NCBI GenBank assembly: GCA_036277115.1
Contig: DASUNM010000005.1
Span: 62,001-126,000 of the forward strand
Direction of reading: 5' to 3'
Length of the DNA stretch: 64,000 bases
Origin: Pyrinomonadaceae bacterium
GTDB taxonomy: Bacteria; Acidobacteriota; Blastocatellia; Pyrinomonadales; Pyrinomonadaceae
Shown in pieces: positions 8,716-16,460 of the stretch; positions within the stretch are counted from its first letter, which is position 1, and each line of letters opens with the position of its first letter. The notes under the pieces were generated by a model. It worked only from the letters and a program-made list of their open reading frames with translations, was not told where the DNA came from and ran no database searches. Position numbers and translations under genes: made by a program.

Positions 8716-9909
8716 CTAAGCTGCACGTTCCGCGAGCACCTCAGCATTCGCCGTCGCCTGCTCGGGAATCAACGAAACGATCTCTTCAACAATCCGCTTG
8801 GTTGCATTGGGAATCCCGAGCGTGATCGTGGCCGCACGCAGAGACGCGTAGTGCCTTGAATCATCAATCATGCGACGAATAACGGGCACCACGTCCGCCG
8901 GTGTCTGCAGCATGACGGCGGCGCCGCTCTTAGCGACCATCGCAGCTGTCCCCGCTTCCTGCGGCATCGGTTCAGTTGTTGAATCGGCAATGATTGGAAC
9001 GCGACACGATAAAGCTTCAAATGTGGTAAGGCCGCCCAGCTTCGAAATCATCACGTTGGCCGCCCGCATCAGCTTTTCTACTTCGTCTGAGTAGCCGATG
9101 ACTTTCACCGGAAACTTTGCTTCGGAAGCGATTTGCTCGGCTTCGCCGCGCAGTTCTTCGTTCCGGCCGGCGAGAAAGATCGCCTGCACGTCGAGTTCCC
9201 CGCGCACGAGTTCGCGGAAGATGAGCGGAATGTTGCCGCCGCCTTCCCACCCGGCATTAACAAAAACCGTAAACTTGTCAGGGTCCAGACCTAAGGCGAC
9301 GCGCGCCGTTTGCGCGGCCTGCTCGCCGGGAAAATCAAACTTCGGATGCACGGGCATGCCGGAGATCTTGATCCGGTGAGGCGAGATCCCGTAATCGATC
9401 AGCTGCCGGCGCGCGTCATCGCTCGCGACGAGATAAAGCGTCACGTCATCGCACGCCCAACCCTTCCAGAATCCGTAGTAAGGATCGGTGACGACTGTGA
9501 CAAGGGGAATGCGATGCGCCAATCCCAGTTCCTTCAACACGCGCGCAAACATATGTTGGGTGAGCGGATGTACGCTCACCACGATATGCGGACACCACTT
9601 ATCAAAGTGGCTGGCGACGTATCCGACGGTGCGTTTGTAGAAAAATTCGCGAGTATCCGGACGAATCCGATTGATCAGCCAGTAGTAATACTTCATCCAG
9701 CCCTGGCGGTTACGGAGCAGCCAGTTGTAAACACCTACCAACTTCGCCGCCAGATGATGGGATTCTTCAACCGCGCGAATCGTGCGAATCGCGTAAGACT
9801 CGCCTTTCACGAAGCCCTGAATGCCGGCCACGATCGCCGCCGCCGCCGAACGATGACCGCCTCCGGTGTCGGAAGAGAGGATCAGGATTTTGGGATTGTT
9901 TGAGGTCAC
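8716..9909 (-). CDS. MGDG-synthase / processive diacylglycerol glycosyltransferase-like protein
   Basis: 397 residues of GT-B fold. The N-terminus ILILSSDTGGGHRSAAAAIV is the signature of the MGDG-synthase family (acceptor-side glycine loop and histidine); the C-terminal donor-binding half has VNAGWEGGGNIPLIFREL, VIGYSDEVEKLMRAANVMIS and KLGGLTTFEALSCRVPIIAD, the UDP-sugar site shared with MurG. Members move a galactose or glucose from UDP-sugar to diacylglycerol at the membrane. The acceptor is inferred from family only. It lies between a radical SAM gene and an SDR gene on the same strand, with a palindromic repeat 6 bp before its start. Confidence 0.88.
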   Translation of the reverse strand: MTSNNPKILILSSDTGGGHRSAAAAIVAGIQGFVKGESYAIRTIRAVEESHHLAAKLVGVYNWLLRNRQGWMKYYYWLINRIRPDTREFFYKRTVGYVASHFDKWCPHIVVSVHPLTQHMFARVLKELGLAHRIPLVTVVTDPYYGFWKGWACDDVTLYLVASDDARRQLIDYGISPHRIKISGMPVHPKFDFPGEQAAQTARVALGLDPDKFTVFVNAGWEGGGNIPLIFRELVRGELDVQAIFLAGRNEELRGEAEQIASEAKFPVKVIGYSDEVEKLMRAANVMISKLGGLTTFEALSCRVPIIADSTTEPMPQEAGTAAMVAKSGAAVMLQTPADVVPVIRRMIDDSRHYASLRAATITLGIPNATKRIVEEIVSLIPEQATANAEVLAERAA

Positions 9910-9915
9910 TTACTT

Positions 9916-9980
9916 AGTGGCACAGACTTCAGTCTGTGTTCCTTTTTCTCAACTAATCACAGACTGCAGTCTGTGCCACT
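9916..9980. repeat. Dispersed palindromic repeat, copy 2
   Basis: Arms 9916-9938 and 9958-9980 match as inverted repeats with one mismatch (core TTC against TGC) around a 19-bp spacer. The arm sequence is nearly the same as in the copy at 8580-8640, but the spacer differs, so only the arms are conserved. It fills the gap between the radical SAM gene and the glycosyltransferase gene. Confidence 0.85.
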
Positions 9981-9987
9981 TACTCGA

Positions 9988-11157
9988 CTACACATTCACG
10001 GTAATTCCGTCAGGCTGCTCAGCAGCACCACGCTTCTCCAGTTCCCTGCTCGCCTTTTTCATCTCGCGCTCAATCTTCTTGATCTGAATCAGGTGCTTCG
10101 GGTTAAAAGGCAGCGACGGGTAATAGCAGTTCGACTCGTGCGTGCAGAAGCAGCCATCCGCGGCCTGTTTACGGCGCGCCTTCATCGCGTCGGATAGCCA
10201 CAGTCCCTGAAAGTTCCAGTCGTGATCGCGGAGGTTTCCTATCGGCGCGAGGTTCTCGCACGATGACAGCGTGCCTTCATCGTAAATCACGGCGCCCGCG
10301 GTTCCGGCATAGCAAGTCAGTTGCGCCTGCTGTGTCTCCTGCGTCTTCGTAATCAGGCCGTGCATGTAAATGTCGATCGCCGCTTTGAAGTAACCGGCTT
10401 TGCCGCCGTAATTGTTCTTGATAGCGGCGTGACGCGAGTCGTCGTCGATCATCTGCGCGAGCTTTGCATACCGCGACTTATCGATGTCGAGTTCAATCGG
10501 ATCGGCTGAGGGCGGACGAATGTAATTAAAATTGACTTTGTCCGGCTTTAGATCGTGCTTGAGGAATTCGTACCAATCAAAGATCGTGTCCTGATTTGAA
10601 TGCATAAAGCAGGTGCACGTTTGCAGGTCGAGCTTCGGGTACTGCTTTTTCATCGCCTTCAGCTCGCGCGCGGTTTCAATCGCAATCTGCCACGAGCCGG
10701 GCTTCTGACGAATCTTGTCGTGCTGCTGCTCCAGGCCGTCGATGCCCATCGCCACGGTGACATTCAGGTTCGGACACTCTTCCAGGATGCGCGTGACGTC
10801 GGGATAGATGCGCTTCTGAATCTGCCCATTCGACATCAGGTAGACCGATTCCAGATTGTTGTGTCGGTAGAACGAGCTGACGATCTCGGGCAGGTCTTTA
10901 CGCGTGAAAGGCTCACCGCCGGCGAGAATCAACACGCCGAGGTTGCCGCCCAGCGTCTGAGCGATCCGATCAATCTCCTGCGTCTTCATCTGGAGTTTCT
11001 TGCGTGGACGATCATCGAGTTCATCCGTGAAGAAACAATGTGTACAACGCATGTCGCACACCGACGTAACCAGGATGTTCAGCAGCACCGGCGCGAAGGG
11101 TTGGCCCGTCGCCAGCTTTGCGTAACGCTTAAGTAATTCGCGAGTTGTGTAGTCCAT
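9988..11157 (-). CDS. Radical SAM enzyme
   Basis: 389 residues. The CxxxCxxC cluster motif is at Cys34, Cys38 and Cys41 (VTSVCDMRCTHCFF), followed by the GGEPFTRKDLPEIV SAM-binding stretch. The C-terminal third has several cysteines (CYAGTAGAVIYDEGTLSSCE, then GCFCTHESNCYYPS), which suggests auxiliary Fe-S ligands of the SPASM or twitch type. The protein would be cytoplasmic and cleave SAM to the deoxyadenosyl radical; the substrate is not apparent. It heads the reverse-strand group with the glycosyltransferase and SDR, which hints at modification of a lipid or glycan. ATG at 11157; upstream are 256 bp without a gene. Confidence 0.9.
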   Translation of the reverse strand: MDYTTRELLKRYAKLATGQPFAPVLLNILVTSVCDMRCTHCFFTDELDDRPRKKLQMKTQEIDRIAQTLGGNLGVLILAGGEPFTRKDLPEIVSSFYRHNNLESVYLMSNGQIQKRIYPDVTRILEECPNLNVTVAMGIDGLEQQHDKIRQKPGSWQIAIETARELKAMKKQYPKLDLQTCTCFMHSNQDTIFDWYEFLKHDLKPDKVNFNYIRPPSADPIELDIDKSRYAKLAQMIDDDSRHAAIKNNYGGKAGYFKAAIDIYMHGLITKTQETQQAQLTCYAGTAGAVIYDEGTLSSCENLAPIGNLRDHDWNFQGLWLSDAMKARRKQAADGCFCTHESNCYYPSLPFNPKHLIQIKKIEREMKKASRELEKRGAAEQPDGITVNV

Positions 11158-11370
11158 TTAATTCCAATACCACTGCTATAAGCAGCTAGCCTCAGGTTTC
11201 TTTGATGCGCCGCTCGAGGTGAAGTTGTATTCGCGGCCTCAGACAGCGCAAACCTCATCAACTGATAAGGGATTCGCACGACAATGTCAACGTGGATTTC
11301 TTTGAGAATTGAGTCTAAGTTCGTGTCGCGAGGGACATTAGCCGGCCAGCAAGCGAGGGCTTACCGGGTT

Positions 11371-11387
11371 GCGCGTTCAAAACGCGC
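11371..11387. other. Small hairpin in a gene-free gap
   Basis: GCGCGTT-CAA-AACGCGC forms a perfect 7-bp stem 27 bp beyond the stop of the zinc-ribbon gene (11414). It has no T-run in either direction, so it is at best a weak terminator. The rest of 11158-11413 shows nothing I can assign. Confidence 0.3.
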
Positions 11388-11413
11388 TAATAAGTTGGAG
11401 CCCCGCGCTCAAC

Positions 11414-12157
11414 TCAACGCATCTCGTCCTTCTGTTGCACCTGTGGCTGACGTTCGAGGATATTTGTTGTTCGATCCGTGACACTTCCGGGCGCCGAAGG
11501 TCTTGCGAACAGCGTCGCCTCATCGTCGTGACGCGGCACGAACCCTGGTGGCGGGTCGAATGCCGGCTCGACAGGTTCTCCGATGCGCAACGGTGTTGCG
11601 GCCGTAGTCGCAACTTCAGCAGGACGGTCGCGCCGAATCGTCAACCCGGCGATTATGTGTCCGAAGCCTGTTAACGCTGGAATCAGACCGACCATCCACG
11701 CCACACGAATCACTGGTTCAAGCTCGAATGGAATATCAGCAACCACGTCGGGGGGAAGTTTCAGCGCGATCGCGGTGCTGAGAAAATAGAGAAAAATCGA
11801 AAGACCCACGCCGGAAAACATCGTCACCAACCCGGCAGTCAAGTGCTTCTCACGACGCTGCTCCCAGGTCTTTTCCTTTCGCTTGCGATCGGTTCTCTCA
11901 CGATGCCAATCACGATGATCTTCGGCCGTATGCGTGATTTCCTGTTTGACCTTCTCCATGGCGCGCGCCACTTCATCGCTGACCTTTTCGATCTTCAGGT
12001 TCGTGACCAGGTCTTTGATCTTAGTAGGCACGCTGTCACTGCGCGCGATCGCTTCGCTGAGCGTGACCGCTTTACCAATCACACGCAGATTGGCGCCACA
12101 CATGCGGCAGAATTTTAGATCCGCCGGTGATTCAGTTCCGCATTGTGGACAGAACAT
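11414..12157 (-). CDS. Zinc-ribbon membrane protein of unknown function
   Basis: 247 residues. Residues 1-25 are a zinc ribbon (MFCPQCGTESPADLKFCRMC, CPxC then CxxC). A charged helical part follows (EKVSDEVARAMEKVKQEITH, then many Lys/Arg/Glu), then two hydrophobic spans (LVTMFSGVGLSIFLYFLSTA and VAWMVGLIPALTGFGHIIAG), and a proline-rich tail. The design, cytoplasmic zinc ribbon plus two membrane helices, is common in Acidobacteria and other phyla but without a known role. The gene is divergent from the dioxygenase at 12320, and the 162-bp gap between them must hold both promoters. Confidence 0.8.
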   Translation of the reverse strand: MFCPQCGTESPADLKFCRMCGANLRVIGKAVTLSEAIARSDSVPTKIKDLVTNLKIEKVSDEVARAMEKVKQEITHTAEDHRDWHRERTDRKRKEKTWEQRREKHLTAGLVTMFSGVGLSIFLYFLSTAIALKLPPDVVADIPFELEPVIRVAWMVGLIPALTGFGHIIAGLTIRRDRPAEVATTAATPLRIGEPVEPAFDPPPGFVPRHDDEATLFARPSAPGSVTDRTTNILERQPQVQQKDEMR

Positions 12158-12319
12158 AGCTTTTTCCCGGGAGATTGTACGCCCACCTGCGGGCAGTTGT
12201 TCACTCCGTTTCGCCGTTCCGGCCCGCCATGTCCGGAAGGGCTCTCGACGTTTCGTACGCCATCGCCTGAGCTTCCTCGCGGGGTGCGTCGCGCGACCCG
12301 AAAGCCTAGAATCGCTCTC

Positions 12320-13099
12320 GTGAGTTCACGGCTCCCCACCATTTTCTTCGGCCACGGCAATCCGCTGAATGCGATTACACACAACGCATATACCGCAGCC
12401 TGGGCGGAAATCGGCCAGGCGATTGAGAAACCGAAAGCTGTCCTGTGCGTCTCAGCACACTGGTACATTCCTGAAACTGCGGTAACCGCGATGGCGCAGC
12501 CGCGCACAATTCACGATTTTGGCGGGTTCCCGCGCGAGCTGTACGAAGTTCAGTATCCAGCGCCCGGCGATCCTGCGCTTGCGCAACGCGTGCGTGAGCT
12601 GTTAACTCCGATTCCCGTCGGCATGGATCAGCGTTGGGGACTCGATCATGGTACGTGGTCAGTTCTCTGTCACATCTTCCCCCAAGCAGACATCCCGGTA
12701 GTGCAACTGAGTATTGATGAAGCGCAGTCTCCGGCGTTTCACTACGAACTGGGCCAGCGACTAGCGCCTTTGCGCGAGGAGGGAGTGCTTATCGTTGGGA
12801 GCGGCAACCTGGTGCACAACCTGCACACGTACGCCTGGGGGCGCCAGAACGTTGACCCTTTCGATTGGGCGGTTAGGTTTGAGAATCGCGCGCGTGACTT
12901 GATGACGGGAGGCGACTTTGCGTCGCTCGTCGATTACGAATCGCTCGGCCGCGACGCGCTGCTTTCAGTGCCGACCCCTGATCACTACTTGCCTCTGCTC
13001 TACGTTCTCGGCGCTGTTCACTCGGACGATGCAGTCAGTTTTCCTGTCGAAGGCTTTGATGGCGGATCGGTTTCTATGCTCTCCGTGAAGTTCGGCTAA
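12320..13099 (+). CDS. 4,5-DOPA-dioxygenase-type extradiol ring-cleaving enzyme
   Basis: An in-frame GTG at 12320 gives 259 residues, matching the family (about 260), and the protein then begins at the conserved SSRLPTIFFGHGNPLNAI. An upstream ATG at 12143 would add 59 residues of non-conserved sequence, so I reject it. Metal and active-site regions are visible: FFGHGNP, SAHWY, HDFGGFPRELY, GLDHGTWSVL, GSGNLVHNLH and PTPDHYLPLLYVLGA. Family members (YgiD/DODA, LigB fold) bind a non-haem iron or zinc and cleave catechol rings; many bacterial ones have no known natural substrate. It stands alone, with a reverse-strand gene and terminator downstream. Confidence 0.9.
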   Translation: MSSRLPTIFFGHGNPLNAITHNAYTAAWAEIGQAIEKPKAVLCVSAHWYIPETAVTAMAQPRTIHDFGGFPRELYEVQYPAPGDPALAQRVRELLTPIPVGMDQRWGLDHGTWSVLCHIFPQADIPVVQLSIDEAQSPAFHYELGQRLAPLREEGVLIVGSGNLVHNLHTYAWGRQNVDPFDWAVRFENRARDLMTGGDFASLVDYESLGRDALLSVPTPDHYLPLLYVLGAVHSDDAVSFPVEGFDGGSVSMLSVKFG

Positions 13100-13125
13100 A
13101 GACTTTAGGGCGCTCGTCGCTTGCT

Positions 13126-13165
13126 AAAAAAAAGAGGCGGCCGCTGACAATCAGCGATCCGCCTC
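13126..13165 (-). terminator. Rho-independent terminator of the secreted Gly/Arg-rich gene
   Basis: Read on the reverse strand, GAGGCGGATCGCTGA and TCAGCGGCCGCCTC form a long stem (13134-13165) with a small loop, followed directly by eight T residues (13126-13133). It lies 23 bp beyond the stop at 13189. Confidence 0.85.
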
Positions 13166-13188
13166 GGAGTTAAGCAAGAGATAGTTAC

Positions 13189-13728
13189 TTACCAGGGGAA
13201 CGGAAACCGATTGTTGCTGCTTCGACTGCGATTGTAACCGCCATACTGTCGAAAGCCCTGGTCATATCCACGCAGGAATCCCTGACGATAAGCCTGCTGG
13301 AACTGGTAGCTGTTACCGTAACGGCCATAGCCACCGTTATCCCCGTGCCCGTTCTTGTAGAAATGCGAGCGCTGCGGATTGTAGCTCTGACCTCGCTGGG
13401 CGTCCCGCGAGCCAGTGTAAAGTCCGTCCTGAATGCCTTGATTCACTGCGGCCTGGCTAATATTGCCGTAGCCGGTATTGCCTCGATAACGCCAGTTATC
13501 GTCGTTCCGATTGCGTTCCCGACGCCGCCATTCCTCGTTACGCATACGCGCCCGTTCGCGCTGCATTTCGCGCTCCTGTTGGCGCCGATAATCGCGATCC
13601 CGCTGGCCAGTAGCATTTGGCCACCACTGTGCCTGAACTGCTGAGCTCGACACGAATCCGATACTGATTACAAAGAACAATGCCGCCAGGACTCTCCCGA
13701 TCTTCTGACTGAAATAGTGTGCCTTCAT
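13189..13728 (-). CDS. Secreted Arg/Tyr/Gly-rich protein of unknown function
   Basis: From the ATG at 13728 the protein has 179 residues and begins with a signal peptide (MKAHYFSQKIGRVLAALFFV, then ISIGFVSSSAVQAQ). An upstream ATG at 13788, with AAGGA before it, would add 20 residues in front of the signal and is less likely. The mature part is strongly charged (RDRDYRRQQEREMQRERARM) and then Asn/Gly/Tyr-rich with the pattern FQQAYRQGFLRGYDQGFRQY, a repeated aromatic-glycine design seen in exported acidobacterial proteins. There is no enzyme motif. It carries its own terminator, so it is probably transcribed alone. Confidence 0.75.
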   Translation of the reverse strand: MKAHYFSQKIGRVLAALFFVISIGFVSSSAVQAQWWPNATGQRDRDYRRQQEREMQRERARMRNEEWRRRERNRNDDNWRYRGNTGYGNISQAAVNQGIQDGLYTGSRDAQRGQSYNPQRSHFYKNGHGDNGGYGRYGNSYQFQQAYRQGFLRGYDQGFRQYGGYNRSRSSNNRFPFPW

Positions 13729-14001
13729 TTTGCTAAAAACCTCCGCTGCGGACTTTGGCAATTGCCATGCCTTTTGAGTGATGATCATAGTGTCCTTGGA
13801 GTTTCGCGCGATTTTTGGTGTGCACGATAACGTTCAGCACGATATCGGGTGAGATTCGTGCAGGTAATTGACGATATCCGACAAACTGGGAGCTCGGCCA
13901 TCTCGTTCGCGCGTGCTCGTTAAGGGAAGGCAAAAATCTAGAGACTTGACCGTCAGAAGCTATTGACTAAGATCACGGAGGCCACTCTTAAAGGAGCTTC
14001 A

Positions 14002-14319
14002 ATGAAAAGAATTCTGTCGCTGTTATCAATGCTCGTTGTCTTCGCTTCATGTTTGGTGGTTGCATCCGCTCAACCCAAGAAGCGCAGGCCTGTTACCCGC
14101 GGTGCCACGGGCACAGGCGCACGCGCGCGCAATCCTCAGTCACCCAAGCGAGCTATTGGTGCCGGAGGCGCCGGAACGTATGTTCGCAACGGGCAACGCG
14201 GTCGTTACGTCACGCGCAACGGCAAACGCATCTGGGTTCCGCAAGGCAGCCCTGTTGTTGAGAGAGAACAACTCGATGTCAAGACGAACAAACCGACGTC
14301 CAACACAAATCGGCCATAG
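14002..14319 (+). CDS. Small secreted basic protein
   Basis: The ATG at 14002 has a good ribosome-binding site (AAAGGAG, 5-6 nt upstream) and starts a signal peptide (MKRILSLLSMLVVFASCLVV, then ASAQ). The mature 80 residues are basic and rich in Arg, Gly, Asn and Thr (KKRRPVTRGATGTGARARN, then NGQRGRYVTRNGKRIWVPQG). No catalytic motif or known domain is visible. A cell-surface, nucleic-acid- or polysaccharide-binding role is imaginable from the charge but not shown. A strong terminator follows at 14343-14380, so the gene looks monocistronic. Confidence 0.75.
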   Translation: MKRILSLLSMLVVFASCLVVASAQPKKRRPVTRGATGTGARARNPQSPKRAIGAGGAGTYVRNGQRGRYVTRNGKRIWVPQGSPVVEREQLDVKTNKPTSNTNRP

Positions 14320-14342
14320 CAAAACAAACTCGCCATCACCAG

Positions 14343-14380
14343 AAAAAGGCCCCGCTGCACGCGAGGCCTTTTTCTTTTTC
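14343..14380 (+). terminator. Rho-independent terminator, probably bidirectional
   Basis: AAAAAGGCC (14343-14351) pairs with GGCCTTTTT (14365-14373), followed by a T-rich tail (CTTTTTC). It sits between the convergent genes ending at 14319 and 14398, and the A-run on the left provides a T-run for the reverse strand, so it can stop both. Confidence 0.85.
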
Positions 14381-14397
14381 AAACGCGCGCCGGCGAA

Positions 14398-14910
14398 CTA
14401 CTTCACATGAACACAGGCCACCGGCCTCTGTTCGAAGTGGTTAAAATTCGCGCCCACGCCGATTGGTTGATCCGACGTAACTCTGACGCTGAACGAAATG
14501 TTAGTTAAAGGGTCAGTGACCGTGTTAGGCGACAGCCAGGTCTCGACCCGAGTGGCACCTGCTGCTAATGGTGTAGTGGTTGCGCCTGCGTTGCCCGGAT
14601 AGTTATTCCCGGGCGCTGTTCCTGGGATTGGGACGCCTGCGAGGTTATTTCCATTCTTATCCAGAATGTTTAAGGCCACCGCGGCACTCGATCCGCTCCC
14701 ATTGAAAACGTAGATGTTGGTAGGGTGACCCGGACCCTGGTTCGGATAATGCGCGGGCGTGCAGACCCACACGAATGGCGGCCCACCGCCTGAACCCGGC
14801 GGCCCGGGAGGGCCCGCCGGTCCTGGGGGTCCCGCGGGTCCGGTACACGACATTAAAACTACAACTGAAGCAGCAAGTAGAATGCAGGCGGCGAAGGATG
14901 AGCGACGCAT
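14398..14910 (-). CDS. Lipoprotein with collagen-like GPP repeat
   Basis: The ATG at 14910 has AAGGAG 7 nt upstream; a start at 14964 would put 18 residues before the signal. The 170-residue product has a lipoprotein signal (MRRSSFAACILLAASVVVLM, then SC), with Cys21 as the likely lipidated residue. Immediately after comes a collagen-like run (GPAGPPGPAGPPGPPG) and then a beta-rich domain of about 130 residues (PPFVWVCTPAHYP, IYVFNGSGSSAAVALNILDK, ATRVETWLSPNTV). A short collagen stalk holding a small globular domain at the membrane surface is the natural reading. The globular part is not one I recognise. It shares the bidirectional terminator at 14343-14380. Confidence 0.8.
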   Translation of the reverse strand: MRRSSFAACILLAASVVVLMSCTGPAGPPGPAGPPGPPGSGGGPPFVWVCTPAHYPNQGPGHPTNIYVFNGSGSSAAVALNILDKNGNNLAGVPIPGTAPGNNYPGNAGATTTPLAAGATRVETWLSPNTVTDPLTNISFSVRVTSDQPIGVGANFNHFEQRPVACVHVK

Positions 14911-15031
14911 CGTTGTTCTCCTTGCGAAGGGGTACCTCGTATAAATCCCGTAGGCATCCAACACGGAGTTAACTAGAGCGCCCGCAATCTATCCACGGAT
15001 TGCACGTAAGTCAATCGTCCACTGACGGAAA

Positions 15032-15472
15032 TCACGCCGCGGCCGATTTGATCAGCGTCGCATTCAATTTAATCTCCGTACCCGCGAGCGCCTGCGACAC
15101 AGGACAATTCGTCTTCGCCGCTTCCGCGGCAGCGAGAAAGGTCTGCTCGTCAATTCCCGGCACTTCGCCTTCGGTTGTGATTTCAATCGTCGTAATCTTG
15201 AATCCTTCGCCAACCTTCTCGAGGCTGACGTTCGCGTTCGTGCTGATACGGGTGGGATTGTGACCGGCCTTCGTCAAGCCCGCCGCCAGAGCCATCGAAA
15301 AGCATCCGGCATGCGCCGCGCCGATTAACTCTTCGGGATTCGTCCCCGTGCCTTCTTCAAACCGCGATGCGAAGGAGTACTGACCTTCGAATGCTCCACT
15401 ACCGAGTTTTACTTTGCCGTTCCCTTCTTTGAGCGTGCCTGTCCAAACTGCGCTTGCTGTGCGTTTCGCCAT
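15032..15472 (-). CDS. OsmC-family peroxidase
   Basis: 146 residues, the usual OsmC length. The two redox cysteines of the family are visible: AAHAGCFSMALAAGL near residue 57 and TNCPVSQALAG near residue 122, with the glutamate of EELIGAAHAG in front. The protein would reduce organic hydroperoxides using these thiols, acting as a dimer in the cytoplasm. It starts MAKRTASAVWTGTLKEGNGK, which is more like OsmC than Ohr. It stands alone; the gap upstream holds a heptamer repeat and a small hairpin. Confidence 0.93.
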   Translation of the reverse strand: MAKRTASAVWTGTLKEGNGKVKLGSGAFEGQYSFASRFEEGTGTNPEELIGAAHAGCFSMALAAGLTKAGHNPTRISTNANVSLEKVGEGFKITTIEITTEGEVPGIDEQTFLAAAEAAKTNCPVSQALAGTEIKLNATLIKSAAA

Positions 15473-15524
15473 GATCGTTTTCTCCCTTGATGATTTGGTT
15501 TTGAATGATTGTAGCGCGTCCTAC

Positions 15525-15555
15525 CAGTGAGCTGTGAGCAGTGAGCAGTGAGCAG
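15525..15555. repeat. Heptamer tandem repeat, four to five units
   Basis: Units CAGTGAG, CTGTGAG, CAGTGAG, CAGTGAG and a partial CAGCG, period 7. This is the reverse complement of the unit at 7793-7827. It lies upstream of the OsmC gene start (15472). Confidence 0.75.
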
Positions 15556-15571
15556 CGCGATGAGGTCAGTA

Positions 15572-15591
15572 CCATCCACGTAAGTGGATGG
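15572..15591. repeat. Perfect 8-bp-stem hairpin
   Basis: CCATCCAC-GTAA-GTGGATGG, an exact inverted repeat with a GNRA-type tetraloop. It lies between the heptamer array and the terminator of the RRM gene. It may be a small dispersed palindrome; only this copy is seen in the window. Confidence 0.5.
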
Positions 15592-15623
15592 GTAAAGGAG
15601 CCCCATCAAGTCACCAAGAAATC

Positions 15624-15660
15624 AAAAAGCCCCCGGCGGATAAAATCACGCCGGAGGCTT
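15624..15660 (-). terminator. Rho-independent terminator of the RRM protein gene
   Basis: On the reverse strand AGCCTCCGGCG pairs with CGCCGGGGGCT (one mismatch) across a 10-nt loop and is followed by TTTTTGAT. It lies 34 bp beyond the stop at 15694. Confidence 0.8.
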
Positions 15661-15693
15661 GGTGAGAGCGGTAGGCCGCTACGTGGCCGCTAC

Positions 15694-15984
15694 TTAGTAG
15701 CCCGAGCCGCCGCCGCTGTAACGCTGCGTGCGATTTTCGCGCGGCTTGGCCTCATTGACCTTAAGCGGGCGTCCGCCGAACTCGGTGCCGTTGAATTTCT
15801 CAACTGCCGCCGTACCTTCTTCTTTGGTCTGCATTTCGACAAACCCGAAGCCGCGTGAGCGACCAGTTTCGCGATCTTCAATCAACGAGACGCTTTCGAC
15901 CGTGCCCGCTTCCGCGAACAGTGTTTTCAGATCGTCGCCCGTCGTTTCGAACGCGAGATTACCAACATATAGTTTCATAGACAT
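15694..15984 (-). CDS. Small RRM-type RNA-binding protein
   Basis: From the ATG at 15984 the protein has 96 residues. It is a single RNA-recognition motif: RNP2 is KLYVGNL at the start, RNP1 is RGFGFVEM near residue 44, and a short Gly/Ser-rich tail (YSGGGSGY) ends it. These small glycine-tailed RRM proteins are frequent in cyanobacteria, Acidobacteria and Proteobacteria, often cold-induced or abundant, and bind single-stranded RNA in the cytoplasm. An upstream start at 16038 would add 18 poor residues. A good terminator follows, so it is likely monocistronic. Confidence 0.92.
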   Translation of the reverse strand: MSMKLYVGNLAFETTGDDLKTLFAEAGTVESVSLIEDRETGRSRGFGFVEMQTKEEGTAAVEKFNGTEFGGRPLKVNEAKPRENRTQRYSGGGSGY

Positions 15985-16235
15985 TTTTTCTTTACCTTTT
16001 CCCCTGTGGGACCAACAGAAGCTACAAACGCTTCCCAATTTGCCAAGGTGTACACGAACCAGAAGAGAGAAGCCTTGGCTTTCTAACTGGGATGAGCTGT
16101 GGAATTCAGTTGAACTGGAAAAGTGACCAGAGGATCTGAGAGCAGAGTAAGCTCGAACTATGTTCGACTACGACCCTACGCTAATAGTAGGTATATGTCA
16201 AAGGCAGGATATAGCTGGGAGTGCGAACATCCCCC

Positions 16236-16294
16236 TGGGAGCGCGGGCATCTTGCCCGCTTGTCAGAACCGCCTGCGTGAGCGGGCGGGTTCTT
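16236..16294. repeat. REP-like palindromic repeat
   Basis: Two adjoining hairpins: GCGGGC-ATCTT-GCCCGC (16243-16259) and an imperfect one bounded by AGAACC (16265-16270) and GGTTCT (16288-16293). Strings of this GCGGGCATCTTGCCCGC type are common between acidobacterial genes. The gap 15985-16460 holds this and otherwise no gene that I can support. Confidence 0.6.
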
Positions 16295-16460
16295 CACGCT
16301 GAAGGCATGAAATAAAATAGGTTGGGGTAAGCGCCGCTTCGGCGCGCCACCCAGGATCACGATCCCATTCAAGTTAGCGAGGTGATATAAGCCGCGGGCA
16401 ACGACTCAAAGCGCAGAAGGGACAAGAGAAGCGCACTCGGAATTGAAAGGAGAACTTCAA

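Noticed and set aside
9310-9903. 197-codon open frame on the + strand
   Set aside because: Opposite the glycosyltransferase gene, with no motif and no ribosome-binding site.
12143-12319. Upstream ATG extension of the dioxygenase
   Set aside because: The added 59 residues (Pro/Cys/Arg mix) are not family-like and overlap the divergent zinc-ribbon gene; GTG at 12320 gives the usual length.
16181-16372. 63-codon reverse frame across the REP-like repeat
   Set aside because: It translates the palindromic repeat (NPPAHAGGSDKRARCPRSQG), a typical false gene in genomes with such repeats.
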